The notes beneath the pieces were generated by a model. That model did not search any database and was not told the DNA's origin. It worked only from the letters and a program-made list of their open reading frames with translations. The translations under genes and the position numbers were made by a program. Shown here piece after piece: positions 39,076-50,257 of a stretch of 64,000 bases of DNA; positions within the stretch are counted from its first letter, which is position 1; each line of letters starts with the position of its first letter. The stretch spans positions 248,001-312,000 of the forward strand of contig OX352761.1 in the NCBI GenBank assembly GCA_947095585.1, given 5' to 3'. This DNA comes from Nephrocerus scutellatus (taxonomy: Eukaryota > Arthropoda > Insecta > Diptera > Pipunculidae).

Positions 39076-39829
39076 TTTTATAGATTTTTAAAAAATTAAA
39101 ATATGTACAACCCTGTAATTGTCAATCCAATAGTCTAATTAATTTTCTCGACAGAAAGCTTAACACTCATAAACTATTTCCAACTGCAAGTCTGTTATAT
39201 TCAGGACGAATTTGAGAATAATGTTATATATATGTCGCTCATCAACCTGTGTCCGATTCAGGCCTTCCACAAAAAGTCTCGTCCGATTTCGACTCTATGT
39301 TAACCAGTTAGACATCCCTAAATTCATAGAGTTTACCACGTGTACGTCAACACTCTAGCGTAGGCTTGAACTGCCATGCTGTCCTCTCTCATAAAACCTA
39401 AAGCAAAAGATTTTTCGCTGATTCGAGCGCTTTCCTCCCACCGGAGCATACTACGCAATCTTGGGTAGAACTTCTGCGCCTGGCGCTGTCTTCGCTCACT
39501 GTACTGTTTTAGTTTACGAACTAGATTCTTCTGACAGGCTGCTTTCTTTTGCTTGGGAAAATTTTTTCATATCTTTTGAGCTCTTTATATTCTTCTTCGG
39601 GTGCGCGCATTTTTTGTTTTTTGAGGTTGGCTGATACTCAGGCTCAAGCGCGTCCATCATCGAACATTTCCGATCCAATCTTTACGACTACTGCCTAAGA
39701 GTCAGCACTAGTAATAAGAGATCCCTCTAAAAATACTGTCATTACATTACATGTAGTTACCTTATTCATTTCATTTTTCATTGTATGGCTGGGTAATCCT
39801 TAATTTTTCTAATTTTCCCCGCTCACGTA

Positions 39830-40020
39830 ACATAAGCTGTTAATTTTTTGCTTTCATTCTCACTCCGAGAACACAATGTCTTGTCAGCGGTAGTATATGT
39901 CATATTCTGGTTTTTGTAAAACCCCATTTCCCGCCCATCGCATCTCTTGAATTGCTGTTATGTCATCTTTTTACTTGGACAGGATATCGGCTAGCTGCTC
40001 TGCAGCTCAACGTTCAATGA
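39830..40020 (-). mobile_element. RTE-like LINE relic, endonuclease domain fragment
   Basis: The minus strand reads AEQLADILSK, stop, KDDITAIQEMRWAGNGVLQK, then PEYDIYYR. This is the apurinic-endonuclease-like domain of RTE-type ORF2, including the ITAIQExRW catalytic Glu block. Two point stops are present and no RT follows. It lies in the 8.3-kb intron of the JAKMIP-family gene, in the same orientation as the gene. Confidence 0.75.
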
Positions 40021-41100
40021 CATGATTCTTAAATTATTTAGCCGTTTTCATTGCATTCATTGTCGTCGTAAATCAGTGTGTTTCCAAGGCTGATTTGGGG
40101 TTTCGTAACAATGGTTTTTTACACTGACCTTTAATTAATTGCATTTTTATCAGAACTTTGTGTAACTTAGGAAAAATTGAGCTGACATATTTGCTTTACC
40201 AGCTGCTAGAAAACCCATATCGACTGAAATTGCCCTATAGATACTGATAATAGAAACCAAAACACCGTTTTGTATAAGAAAATAGCTCGCATTGCAAAAT
40301 GCCCACCAAAATCTGTGCGCTTGCGGTCGATCGATACAAAAAACTCTGCGGACTGTTTAGAATATTTGCACAGTCCCGCAATTTAAAAGAAAAACCAATG
40401 CGTACACCGTCATAGTGGTCTGTCCTATGCATAGCTATGCCTCTGTTTACCTACATGACTGCCAGTCCTAAGAAAAGTCAATAAAAAAATCGTCGCAAGA
40501 CCAGAGACCACCAAGTGGCAATCAAATTACCTGGACACGTTCTTCTGTTTGTTTTTTTGTTTATTTTTTTCTTTTTCTTTCTTTATTTGTCCCGAACAGC
40601 GTATCGTTTATGGAGGACTGCGATATTTAATTCCAAATAATCCCCAACAGGAGTGCCCACACCACCGCCACCGACGCCGACAGTGGTCAATATGCGGTGA
40701 CTGGCGGACAGACGGACTCTCGATTGACGTCTCGTTCATTACGATATATTGGTAACTACATGTTAAGTCAGCAAAAAACTTGCTTTAATGCAAACTTGAA
40801 AACATAAAACGGCAAAATGCCCACGAATCTCTTTGCCCTCGGGGATGTCGAAGCTAGTGTTTTGCGTCTGAGCCAAAAGCGATGGAAATAAATGAAAAAA
40901 TCAACTACCTAACCAGAGAAGAAGCCAAACTGAGGTGTAATTTTTTGAGGTTTTTTATATAACGTGTGAGCAGGCGAAAAGTCCAATATTATCGGCATAA
41001 TAGTGTGGGTAGATGAAAAATTATATTATATTCTACCTAACTTAAGGATAATTTAAAAAACCTCAGATATTATTCTACCTGTGCTAGATATAATACTAAA
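40021..41100. other. Intron sequence with a GC-rich patch
   Basis: 40640-40740 (CACACCACCGCCACCGACGC, GTGACTGGCGGACAGACGGA) is locally GC-rich. The minus-strand frame there reads TVGVGGGGVGTPVGDYLEL, but splice sites are not convincing. The rest is AT-rich. Confidence 0.3.
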
Positions 41101-42845
41101 AAGCTCTCTTGGATGCACATTCCGGATTTATGCAGAAAAGTGAAAGTGGTTTTCATACTAAACGTGGGCAAATGTCCAAAAGATCGCTATCCTATCAGTC
41201 TATCATCATTCCTTTTAAAAACTTTAATTGATTGATATCCACTTACGCACTAGCATTGATAAAAGACTTCTATCCACTGATCAGCATGCATATTGCAAAA
41301 GCAAATCTGTAAAAATAGCTCTGCATACGTTAGTGCGTTCTAATGAATATTCACTTCAGCACAAGGAGTACACACTAGTAGCATTCCTGGACATTGAAGA
41401 CGCTTTTAACAACGTCAACAGACTTTGGATCGCAACTGCGCTGTCGACTGTGAAAACAGACGATTCACTTGGTGAATTGATTAATCTTCTGCTCACAAGT
41501 CGGATCATTAACTAAAAACTACGTGTATCGTCAACCAAAAGATCTGTCTGCAGAGGAACCCCGCAAAGTGGAGTTCTATCCCCCCTTCTATGGAACTTAG
41601 TAGTGAATGAGATGCTGATATGCCTGAAAAGGAAGGGCTTCAGAGTGATCACTTATGCGGATGACGTTGTTATTGCCGTCTCAGGAAGCACTCTAATACC
41701 GTAAAGAATATTTTAGAGACTGCTCGTAACAAGCTAATAAGATAGGCAGATCGCTGTTGTTTGGAAGAAGTAAGCCCTAACAAAAGAAAACTTGTCCTCT
41801 TTACAAGGAAATACAAAATTCCACATGTTTATAAAGGGCATAAGCTTATCCTTCTCGGACGAAGCCAAATGTCAGGGTCTTATTCTGGATATAAAACAAA
41901 TCTGGAAACATAATATACAAGAAAGAGTTTGCAAATCCACAGTGGCACTGTTCTGGGGTCTCCAACCCCATATCACTCATTAGCTTTATATATATCGATA
42001 ATAAGAAAGACCTACAATTTCTGTACGGTGTGGTATTCTGGTGGACTGCCTTAGACGAAGCAGTAAATCGTGGCAAGCTAAGCTAAGTACTACAATCGGC
42101 TTGTCTATGTTTGTGCGGAGCACTTCGCATTACCCCATCCGCCGCACAAGACATTCTGTTCAACCTAACATCACTCGACAACTTCATTAGACAAATAGCT
42201 GCTAGCGCACATGTTCGCCTCAGTGCAACCACCCAGTGGACCAAGAATTAGATCGGGCCCTCTGTTCTGAGGTTATTCAGGGGTCCACCAGGAAATATAG
42301 ACTACACAATTCCGCAACTACAGTTCAGCAACAACTTCCAAGTCACCATACCCATACAAAAAAAAATCTTGGCTGCAGAGAAATGTTATTCGCATCTCCT
42401 TAAACTCTATACTGGCGATCATCTCTTAAGGAGACGGTGGAATTTAACCTGTGTTGGGTGCCGGAGAATGGAGACATTCTGAGAAACTGTAGGCCTGATG
42501 AACTCGCTAAAAATAGAGCTACGCTGCCCCTTTTACTTGGCTGGTACGGTACGGAACAACTTGTGTAGTGACAAAACAGATCTGGCATAGGTGCTACAAT
42601 AGCTACCATTACCGGGCACTGTCTTATAGGCAAGCATGCAGCAAGCCTTGGTGTATTTTCTACAGAAGCGAGCTACATCTAAGAGCCTCCTTTTACAACG
42701 ACCTTAATGATTTATGAAATACTGACATTCGATGCTCCAACTGGTTCAACGAGTAGGATGAAAAATCTTTTCGATCCACCTAGTATCACAATGGACAATA
42801 ACTGGTCTAAGTGGGTCAGTATCCTGCCGACAGCACTTACATTTT
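41101..42845 (+). mobile_element. LOA/I-like LINE relic, RT through RNase H to the 3' end
   Basis: This is the longest LINE relic. In broken frames it gives VKVVFI..VGKCPKDRYPIS and LSSFLLKTL, then DQHAYCKSKSVKIALHTLVR, then YTLVAFLDIEDAFNNVNRLW (motif A, catalytic Asp intact). Next come RNPAKWSSIPP (the degenerate PQGG block), VITYADDVVIAVSGS (YADD intact, 41640-41690), and NFNIHL-like remnants. WVPENGDILRNCRPDELAKN (RNase H end) lies near 42460-42510. The 3'UTR matches the copy at 25.6 kb. It lies antisense in the large intron of the JAKMIP-family gene and is 5' truncated. Confidence 0.85.
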
Positions 42846-44389
42846 GCGATAAGGTAGCATCACATTAATTATATTGGGCATGGAAACTTAAAATTATTAA
42901 GGTAACATTAAACCTGTCTAGCTAATCGTTGTGTTTAACTGAAAATTTAGCTTTGAACACTACACACCCGTTTGAAATCTGCACAAATGAAATCCAGTGA
43001 ATAATTGAAGGGTTAATAAAAATCATTTATTGGTCTCAATATTAGTATCGATATTGTTATTAATACTTGTCATGGAATTGCAGCAACGTTATCATTAAAA
43101 TTACTGGTTACTCAGTGAATAGTTTTTTAAGGACACAGACGGACAGCGAGCAAACCGATTGCCAATTTTCAATTTCGTTTAAGAAAACATTCCGCACAAT
43201 GAACTCAATGAAAGGGGAATGAATGAATTTGAATCGTGGGAACGCTTTTTGCCTGCATCATTGTGTCTCTAGATCGCAGTTCGAACTTGCGTAGACGTAG
43301 ATAATATTTTTAAATGGTCTACGCTTATGCTGGTCCTCACGCCGCCGCCTCACGATATCCGTACTCAAAAAGACGAAATATTGCTGCTGTCCGCCGACCG
43401 ACAGTTCAGTCTTTCACTGGATTTCAACAGCAGGGTTCAGTTGCAGATTAAATACACACAAACACATTACGTACATTTCGTACGTATAGCACACATTCAG
43501 TATCTTTTCAAGTAACCACACTACTCAATCAAGAAGTTGGCTGGAATTAACGCTCTCTCACCTGAGGGCTTTTAGAGCAATTTTTATAACGTCCAATTAT
43601 AAAACTCGTAGTAAGATTATAACGTGGTACAATTTTTCGGAGTCGTAAAACTTACTTTTGATTGGCAGTTGCAGCACAACCAACCATCAACCTACTATAC
43701 GCTTTTGAAAGCGAACATCTCAAGATTTTTGTTAGCGCATTAATAAGACAAGTGTAGAGAGATCACCAACAACAAACCAAAAAAAAAAACATCTTAGGCC
43801 ACTGACCTAACAAAGTGGTCAGTCTATTATCCCACCACAAATACACTTAGTTGCCGCCTTCTCATAGGAGCAAATCTCTGAGGGCGCTGAGATAAATAAA
43901 TCAAATGATGTTGCTTTCAGTGGGGTACCGCGTGATACCCTTTTGGCATCGCATCGTTGTCTCGTGGATATGCGCTGACTCATTCTGAGTTGCATTCCAT
44001 GGCGAGCATCTACTACCACATCCACATCATACATCCACAAGACCTCACAAATAGAAATGTTGTTCCAACTAATGGACACTGATTAGATGGGCATGTGTCA
44101 TCTAATGTCTTAAGGGGCACAAGTCATGATGCCGCATCACGTTTGAGACTGCATAGCATCGCACAGCAAGGATTATAGACAAATTACTGCGTCATCTTTG
44201 ACAAGGGTCTGAGAGAACTTTCGCTCCTTACATGGATGTTGATCGATAGCCAACTCAAAACAGTTGATGGTTCTGAGGATTTCGATTAAATTAAGTCGAG
44301 ATAAATGGGGGTATTTTACTGATAAGTTGACCGAGCTGCATGGGCATAAAGACGATGCAGACAAACAATTTTCTAGGTTGTTAATTTCC
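42846..44389. other. Intron sequence, no gene recognised
   Basis: 43260-43520 is unique-looking with CTCACGCCGCCGCCTCACG and an initiator-like TTCAGTC at 43408. A minus-strand frame at 44079-43819 is Arg-rich and unassigned. Nothing here is strong enough to call. Confidence 0.3.
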
Positions 44390-44835
44390 CTGACTGTCTG
44401 TCAGCTAAGTTTTTGTAGAGCCGAAGATATTTTGAAGACTTTATAGACACATTTATAAAGTCTGGTATTTTGCCTGTAACTCTTTTGCTAATATTTAACA
44501 GAAATTTGTTTAACAATACAGTAATTGTGCGTATTATTTTGTTTAAAAATTAACTTTGGTCATAAAAGGAAAATTTAATGTTTTTGTGTTAGCAGTTTTC
44601 TTGTCAGTCCTTCTGTCTGTAAAATTGGTTATTGACATTTATAGACGTCATAAACATATTTTTAAGATTTAATAACTTGCCTATAACTGTTCTGCTAACA
44701 TTTAATAGAAATTTGCTAAAAATACAGTATTATGCGTATTGCTTTTAATATTTTGTGTTGACAGTTTTCTTTTCCGTCCGTCTGTCTGTAAGTTTAATTT
44801 TTGTAAACAGATACTATTTTTATGTGATTTTTTAA
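44390..44835 (+). repeat. ~209-base tandem repeat, about two units
   Basis: CCTGTAACTCTTTTGCTAATATTTA (shortened: at 44472) and CCTATAACTGTTCTGC (44681) start equivalent segments. Each continues AATAGAAATTTG, AATACAGTA, GCGTATT, TGTGTT.GCAGTTTTCTT and CTGTCTGTAA. A partial third unit begins near 44391. Intron location. Confidence 0.6.
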
Positions 44836-45004
44836 GCCTCAAATATAAGATTTGCAATAAAATATTCCATCAATTTTCATAACAATTTTAATTGCCCCAG
44901 ATCTACCATCTATTTGATTTTCTACCTTTTACGGGGCTATTTATTATTCAATTAAAGCATTTAAAAAAAAAATTAAAATTAAAAATTGGATGGTAATATG
45001 GAGA

Positions 45005-45860
45005 CTTCAAAAAGGCCCCAAAAATACCCCCAAAGGACATCTAAAATACCGCGAACGGACCCTCAAAACACGCCAAAAAACTCCCCAAGACCCACTCAAG
45101 ACCACCCCAAGACCACCTTACGACCCCATTAAGACCACCGACAAGACCCCTTAAGACTTCATTAAAGACCCTCTCAAAACTCACTCAAGACCCCACTCAA
45201 GACCCCGTTCAAGACCCCACTCAAAGCCTACTTAAAAAGCCCTTAAGATCCACTCAAAACCCCTCAAATGTTCTCAAAACCACTCAAGACTATCTCAAGA
45301 CCCCCTCAAAACTCCCATCAAACTGATCTAAAGACCCCCTCAAGACTACTCTCAAGACCTCATTAAGACCATGTTACGACTCTCCTTAATACTCCGTCAA
45401 TCAAGACCCTCTCACGACCCTTCCTAAGAATCCCTCAATACTCCCTTAAGACCCCCATAAAATACTCTCATGACCCTACTCAAGACACTCTCAAAGCCCT
45501 CTCAAGTTCACCATAAGAACCCCTCAAGACTTCCCACAAGAGCTCTCAGAATCACATAGGGCCCCCTAAGAACCAAAAAAGATCTTCTAAAAACCTCCTC
45601 GAAATCCCCCTAAAGACCACCTGAAAACCAACCTGAAGAAAACCTAAGACCACCTCAATACCCCGTTGAAACCTTCTCAAGACCCCGCTACACTAAAGAT
45701 CTCAAGATGCCCTCAAGACCGCCTTAAACCCCCCTCAAGATCTAATACCATAATACCAAGATTCCCCCAAGACCTCGTCAAGATCCCTGGACCCGCTTAA
45801 CACCCCATTAATTCCCCTTAAGAACACTCCACAATAACCCCCCCCCCCCTCCACAAACAA
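45005..45860 (+). repeat. Degenerate CTCAAGACCCC array
   Basis: About 850 bases of loosely repeated CTCAAGACCCC / CTTAAGACCACC units, 10-14 bases apart, on a strand almost free of G outside the AAGACC core. Flanks: an A-rich block before (44940-45000), and CGCGTACGAGACTGTCAACT then AACAGCATTAGAATGA after. The same right flank follows the array at 52.02 kb. Confidence 0.75.
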
Positions 45861-45965
45861 TCTTCCACAAAAACGCGTACGAGACTGTCAACTAACAGCA
45901 TTAGAATGATGAAAAAAAAGGCGTGACAAAATGACATATAAACCGACAGGAAGACAGACTGACCT
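45861..45965 (+). repeat. Conserved right flank of the CTCAAGACCCC array
   Basis: CAAAAACGCGTACGAGACTG, TCAACTAACAGCATTAGAAT and GGCGTGACAAAATGAC align with 52025-52078 (CAAAAAGCGTACAAGACTG, TCAACTCACAGCTTTAGAAT, AGCGTGCCAAACAGAC). It then runs into GACAGGAAGACAGACTGACC, a minimal version of the long ACAG array at 52.08 kb. Confidence 0.7.
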
Positions 45966-46604
45966 AGCTAAGTTAATATACACTCCCGTTCGCTTGATTG
46001 GGGAGATAGTCTCTGTAACCGTTTTTCGCCATTTATACCTCTAGAAAATTTGTTTCTCGTAAATATTTCCTACCTGTGAATAAATACATATCTTCCAAAC
46101 TCAAAGCCGAAAAATTAAAGAGGAAATTAAGAAAATGCATTCGAATTTACCTAATTCTCTAAATAAACAGCTAAAAAATAAAATAGATTCGTCACTTGAA
46201 TGTGGTCTCAATCAAGTGAACTGGAGTGTAAAAGCATTTAAAAAGACGTTATCCAATTTTCTGCACAAAATACGAGTATTATTCGAGCTGTAATTTTTCA
46301 AATAAATTAATTTTTTAACATTAGGTACAGGGTCCTAATGTTGGTAATGGTAACAAACTTCAAATCAAAGGGTAGGACTATCAGTCACAATACTAGCTTT
46401 TCTATTAGATGAGTACATTCTTCCCGGATGTCACATTGAATAATGCTCTCCACATTCCAGTCCACAATATGTGTCTCTTATTCCTACTGCATAGGTCATT
46501 TTAGTAGCAATACGTACATCTTAAATTAAGGAATAGGAAATCATTGCTTAGATTTAAATTATTCTACAAAATGCTTTCCACACCTTCCAAGTACAATCAC
46601 TTAC

Positions 46605-46718
46605 CAATCGTGATATTTCTGTTTTGGCAGATTTTGATAATTGAGTCAATCGGATTTCATATGAATCTTTCAATTCACGTATGTCAGCTGCCTTACGTCG
46701 ATCAGCATCGCAGTGTAT
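46605..46718 (-). CDS. JAKMIP-family coiled-coil protein, third coding exon
   Basis: A 38-codon, phase 0/0 exon between acceptor cacacacag|ATACAC and donor CGATTG|gtaagt. It encodes IHCDADRRKAADIRELKDSY followed by a coil ending in KTEISRL. The pattern D-x-x-[RK]-K-A-x-D-[IL]-R, then a coil ending in E/D-I-x-R-L, is what I know from the JAKMIP family. Joined directly to the exon at 38301 it reads ISRL then LEEIKTKERNI, matching the family's RRL-[ML]-[DE]-E-I-K-x-K-[DE]-R run. This supports the join across 8.3 kb with no missing exon. In the family this region lies within the microtubule-binding N-terminal half. The match is from memory of the family pattern, not from an alignment search. Confidence 0.8.
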
Positions 46719-47313
46719 CTGTGTGTGTGAAATTGATGTTGGCTTTAAATCATTGCACAATCAATGGTTGGGGGGACAAACAACAACCAATTCGCTAGTT
46801 TGGTATCAAAGAACACGCGGGATTTATAGCATGCAGTTAGGAAAAAAGTGGGCAAAATATAAAATATTCAGGGCAGTACACACAAGTCATAGCGGGAACT
46901 TAACATTAAGGTTAATCAGGCTTAACGCACTCAAAAAAAAACAATGTTAGTAGGTGGCTGAAAAGGATTTCTACTGTTGAACCTCTACTTAGGAATGTCT
47001 AACCAATTCTGTATTGAATAAGAATACAATTTGGCTAACTAAATTAACCCATTTCCTTCTTCATATTGTTTATCCTTTCTATATATTACGCTATTTGCAA
47101 ACCGACCAACTCACCAACGTTACATTATTAACGCAAGGAAACTGGCAATGTATTAAAAATTTGAGTTCCTTCTGGAGCTGCGTCTATATGTGTGGGTGCA
47201 AATGCCTCGGGAGCAATAATTGTTAGTTAGTGGACAAAAACACACAAAACACTAAAATTCATGCAGCAGGTAGCTTAAGGAGTAAAATGCGCTGAGTTAA
47301 ATCATTAGCTTAC

Positions 47314-47560
47314 CTGGTTCCTCTCTTCTAGTGTTCGGTTAGCTTCTTTTAAAGCTAAAATATCATTTGTCAGTCTTTGTAGTTCTTGACCTGATGTTGC
47401 AGGCCCAATTGTCACCGTAGACACGTCACACGATTCATTTTGCTTCTTGGATGAGAAACTCACAGCTGAACTGCTATTGACCTTTTTCAGAACGTCCAAG
47501 GTTGATTGAAGTTTCTTGACTTCAGTCTTCCATTTGCGTGTTTCGGATTCATTTTGGGCC
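47314..47560 (-). CDS. JAKMIP-family coiled-coil protein, second coding exon
   Basis: The acceptor is cgttttag|GGCCC and the donor is AACCAG|gtaagc. The exon is 247 bases: one base completing the arginine codon begun in the previous exon, then 82 codons, ending in phase 0. It starts RAQNESETRKWKTEVKKLQ, a charged coiled coil. A serine-rich linker (SSSAVSFSSKK) and a polar segment follow, then coil resumes with QELQRLTNDILALKEANRTL. The intron before it is 1667 bases and contains an antisense LINE relic. The intron after it is 595 bases. The placement agrees with the JAKMIP N-terminal coil, in which an ALQ..N..LR...D-type heptad run is followed by a second coil. The linker is variable and gives little family information by itself. 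Confidence 0.85.
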
Positions 47561-47784
47561 CTAAAACGAAAAAATAGCCTCTTAATTTTTTGTATTTCTC
47601 CTCCCACAATTTATGGTCTCACAAGTATTCTCTTCTTCCCTCTCTTGCTATGTCTATGTCTCCAAAATGAAGAGACAACTACAGAACAATTAGCAATTTA
47701 TAGTCCGTCAATCAACTTATCTATTTGTCTGTCCGTATACTATAAGTCTGCTATGCATGAAGGCCAAGTTTGAAAGTTAAGGGT

Positions 47785-49015
47785 TTTCCCCAAGGTCCTT
47801 TCTCCGCTTCTGTGGTCACTAGTCATCGACAAGTCTAATACGTCAAGGAGTACAAAGATCAGTCTCCATTGGTTATGAGGATGACTTGGCGATCTCTACT
47901 AGTGATAAACACAGCACGATGTCATGCAAGGGGATTTACTACACCTTCTAGAATGGGGCAGCAGAGAAGGACTATCAATCCTTGTAAAACCGTTATAGTA
48001 ACTTTTGCAAAAAGAAGACTGGCCAATCTAGGAACTATTACTCTCAAAGGCACTAATTTAAATTGTTCCAATGAGGTCTAATATCTCGGCGTCATCCTTG
48101 ATAAACGGCTTTACTGGAACTCGTATATCAGGTCTGCCACTGGTCGCGCCAGTAATGCCATATGGGTCTAAATTCAAAAATGATGCACTACATGTATACT
48201 ACATATACAATTATATATATACAGCATTAGAAGCTGTCGTTGAGCTTTCTCCCTTACAAGTATTCATAAGAAAGACGGCCGCTAGATGCGCAATTAAGCT
48301 CCAGCTAGAATACATGGTCAGGCAGAAGTGTTTCAGCAGATTATTTGATGTAGAAATATTGGACTGTGCAAAACGGTCTAATGGAGTTGAAGCTGGCATC
48401 TTTGGAGCCAACACAAAAGTCTCTACAATTATTACAAAAAGTCCCACGGGTTTCCAGGCGGAACTCGATTCCATTGAGATATGTGCTAGGCGAATCCTAA
48501 GTAAAGGTATTTAACTAAGGGCGCTAAGATATATGTATTTTCAGAAACCCAGGCAGCACTAATACAATGCACTGCAACCCTTTGTTAGATACACCCGGAT
48601 GGATCCCTGGTCATGAAGAAATCTCAGGCATTGAATCTGTAGCTGTAGCTGGCTCGAAATGTGCGATCGGAGGACCTGAGCCCTACTGTGGTGTTAAGTA
48701 GGCTGCCATTACAGCGCTAATTAACAATTTGGAAAACAAACTTCGTCTGGCTTAGTGGGAAAATGTCCCGGGGCTGAGACAATTCAAACGATTAATCAGG
48801 CCCTTTTCCTTCAGGGATGTCCTTAATATACACAAGAATAGCATCAGAAAGTTGGCGAGCTTTCTCACAGGTAACTGTGGCTTGCGATTCCACCTTACCA
48901 AACTTAAGCTAGGCTCAGATGCAGAATGTAGGTTCCCTGTGAATGCCCAGCATTACATTGGCAGTTCGGCAGTAGAGTTTAGAAACTTCATGTGGTAGGT
49001 CTTTTAAAATAGTCA
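47785..49015 (+). mobile_element. RNase-H-bearing LINE relic, family B, from RT motif B to the 3' end
   Basis: Begins KVLSPLLWSLVIDK, which is the GVLSPLLWxLVxD RT block. It continues through GYEDDLAIST (YADD changed to YEDD) and YLGVILDKRLYWNSYI, then an open stretch (48071-48514) with LSPLQVFIRKTAARCAIKLQ and GFQAELDSIEICARRIL. Last is a broken RNase H / C-terminal part with PGAETIQTINQALF homologous to the minus-strand copy at 18.8-19.1 kb. It occupies most of the 1.67-kb intron between the first two coding exons of the JAKMIP-family gene, in antisense orientation. Confidence 0.8.
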
Positions 49016-49227
49016 GTCAGTCAGTTTCTGATACAGTAAATCTTTTCAGGTCGCAGTGTCGGTCATATGAGCAAGAGTCTTAACAAAAAAAAGTCTGCTA
49101 TTATATCCGTCTGTCAGCCCTGCTATATCTCCGGCTATCTCCTTTCAGCCTATTCTCAATTGTCAACAAATTCCTGTCAAAAACTCCCCTCCAGCTTTTA
49201 ACACAGCTCTCTCTCTACCAAACTAAC

Positions 49228-49994
49228 CTTAAAACTCTCACGGCTCCCCTCTCTGAGCTTAGATTTTGTTTCAAATCGGAAATCTCCAAACGCATTTGTT
49301 CGGTCAGCGCGTTAAGCTTCTGTATGGTGGAGACATTCTCCTCAAGTTTCCGCTTGAGCCGTGGTGGCGGCACTTTAACGACATTTTGTTGGTGTAATTG
49401 TTGTTGTGATTGCGAACGGTCTGCCTTTGTTGGTGGGATGGGTGGTTTTGTAAGGACTTTCTCCATTTTTGCCATTCCACTTGCCGCGGCCGCACCACCT
49501 GTAACGCAACTGTGATGTGTTGGTGTTAGTGGTGCCGATGCCGACTGTGGCTGATTCACGCCATTGGCGTTCATCAGTAATTTCCCGCGGCAGTTCAAAT
49601 TCATTCCCTCGATGCGGGTTCTCTTCTCTTGATTAACCATATCACTGACAGATGTCAGACTAATCGAAAGCTTCTTCTTGCGCTTCAGTTTGTTCTGAAT
49701 TAGTTTGGTCAAATGCTGTGATAATAATTTGGCCCCTTGCATCGCTGCCGCCTGTTGCTCGACACCGCCGCTCTTATTGTCATCATCTTTGTCATTCTGC
49801 TTGTTGTCACTGTCACCAAGTTTTGCACTCAACTCGGTGTACTTTTGTTGCCTCATCTTGACGTAATTGTAGTTCTCGTTTAAAGTATTTGGTAAATTTT
49901 CTTTTTCTTGTTGCTGCATCTGGCCATCGGGCTGCTCGCCATTGCATTTATCTAACGATTGGCTGGAGGTCGAATTGGTAAGTGTATCTGCCAT
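49228..49994 (-). CDS. JAKMIP-family coiled-coil protein, first coding exon (residues 1-255)
   Basis: This exon carries the start codon of the only convincing host gene. The ATG at 49994 sits in AGTAAAATGG, with A at -3 and G at +4, and I chose it because the frame upstream has no other ATG. Residues 1 to about 205 are polar and low-complexity (Q, N, S, K), with a strongly basic stretch NKLKRKKKL near residue 105 and a proline-rich patch near 190. From about residue 213 heptad-like coiled coil begins (KLNALTEQMRLEISDLKQNL). The exon ends in codon phase 2 at the donor AAG|gttagt. The next exon supplies the missing base, so the coiled coil continues unbroken. JAKMIP proteins of vertebrates are microtubule- and JAK-binding neuronal coiled-coil proteins that begin nearly directly with this coil. 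The roughly 200-residue leader would therefore be an insect extension (inference). Family assignment rests mainly on the later exons. Confidence 0.85.
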
Positions 49995-50019
49995 TTTACT
50001 TCTGTACGTATTTGTCAAT

Positions 50020-50136
50020 TCATTCAGAACTATTTAGAGTGTATAGTATGTAGTTTGAATGAAATCGAAAATGGTTCGTTTGAAAAGTTTTTTTGTTGTT
50101 GTTGGTTGATTTGATTTTTGTGGTAAGTCCGACCAT
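50020..50136 (-). promoter_or_regulatory. Upstream ORF, 38 codons, in the 5'UTR of the JAKMIP-family gene
   Basis: An ATG at 50136 (context CTTTCATGG, G at +4) opens a 38-codon frame that stops with TGA at 50020, 25 bases before the main ATG and out of frame with it. Such a long uORF ending close to the main start would be expected to reduce or regulate translation of the main protein. The peptide (MVGLTTKIKSTNNNKK...) is basic and Asn-rich with no recognisable domain, so its role would be translational rather than as a product (inference). Confidence 0.5.
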
Positions 50137-50215
50137 GAAAGTTCGTTTTTTTGCTGCTTATAGCTATATGTGGTTAGATTTTTAACTTATTTGGTTTGTT
50201 ATTATATTGTTTAAC

Positions 50216-50257
50216 CTATTGTTCGCTGCTATATTTATTTTTAATGTAAAAAATCAT
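50216..50257 (-). promoter_or_regulatory. Short upstream ORF, 13 codons
   Basis: A second upstream ATG at 50257 (context TTGCTATGA, weak) opens a 13-codon frame, MIFYIKNKYSSEQ, with its own TAG stop. It precedes the longer uORF. Its weak context makes it a minor translational influence at most. Confidence 0.4.

Noticed and set aside
43400..43445. Core promoter with TTCAGTC initiator and GGTTC downstream element
   Set aside because: The downstream element is one base off the strict spacing required for a DPE, and no exon follows.
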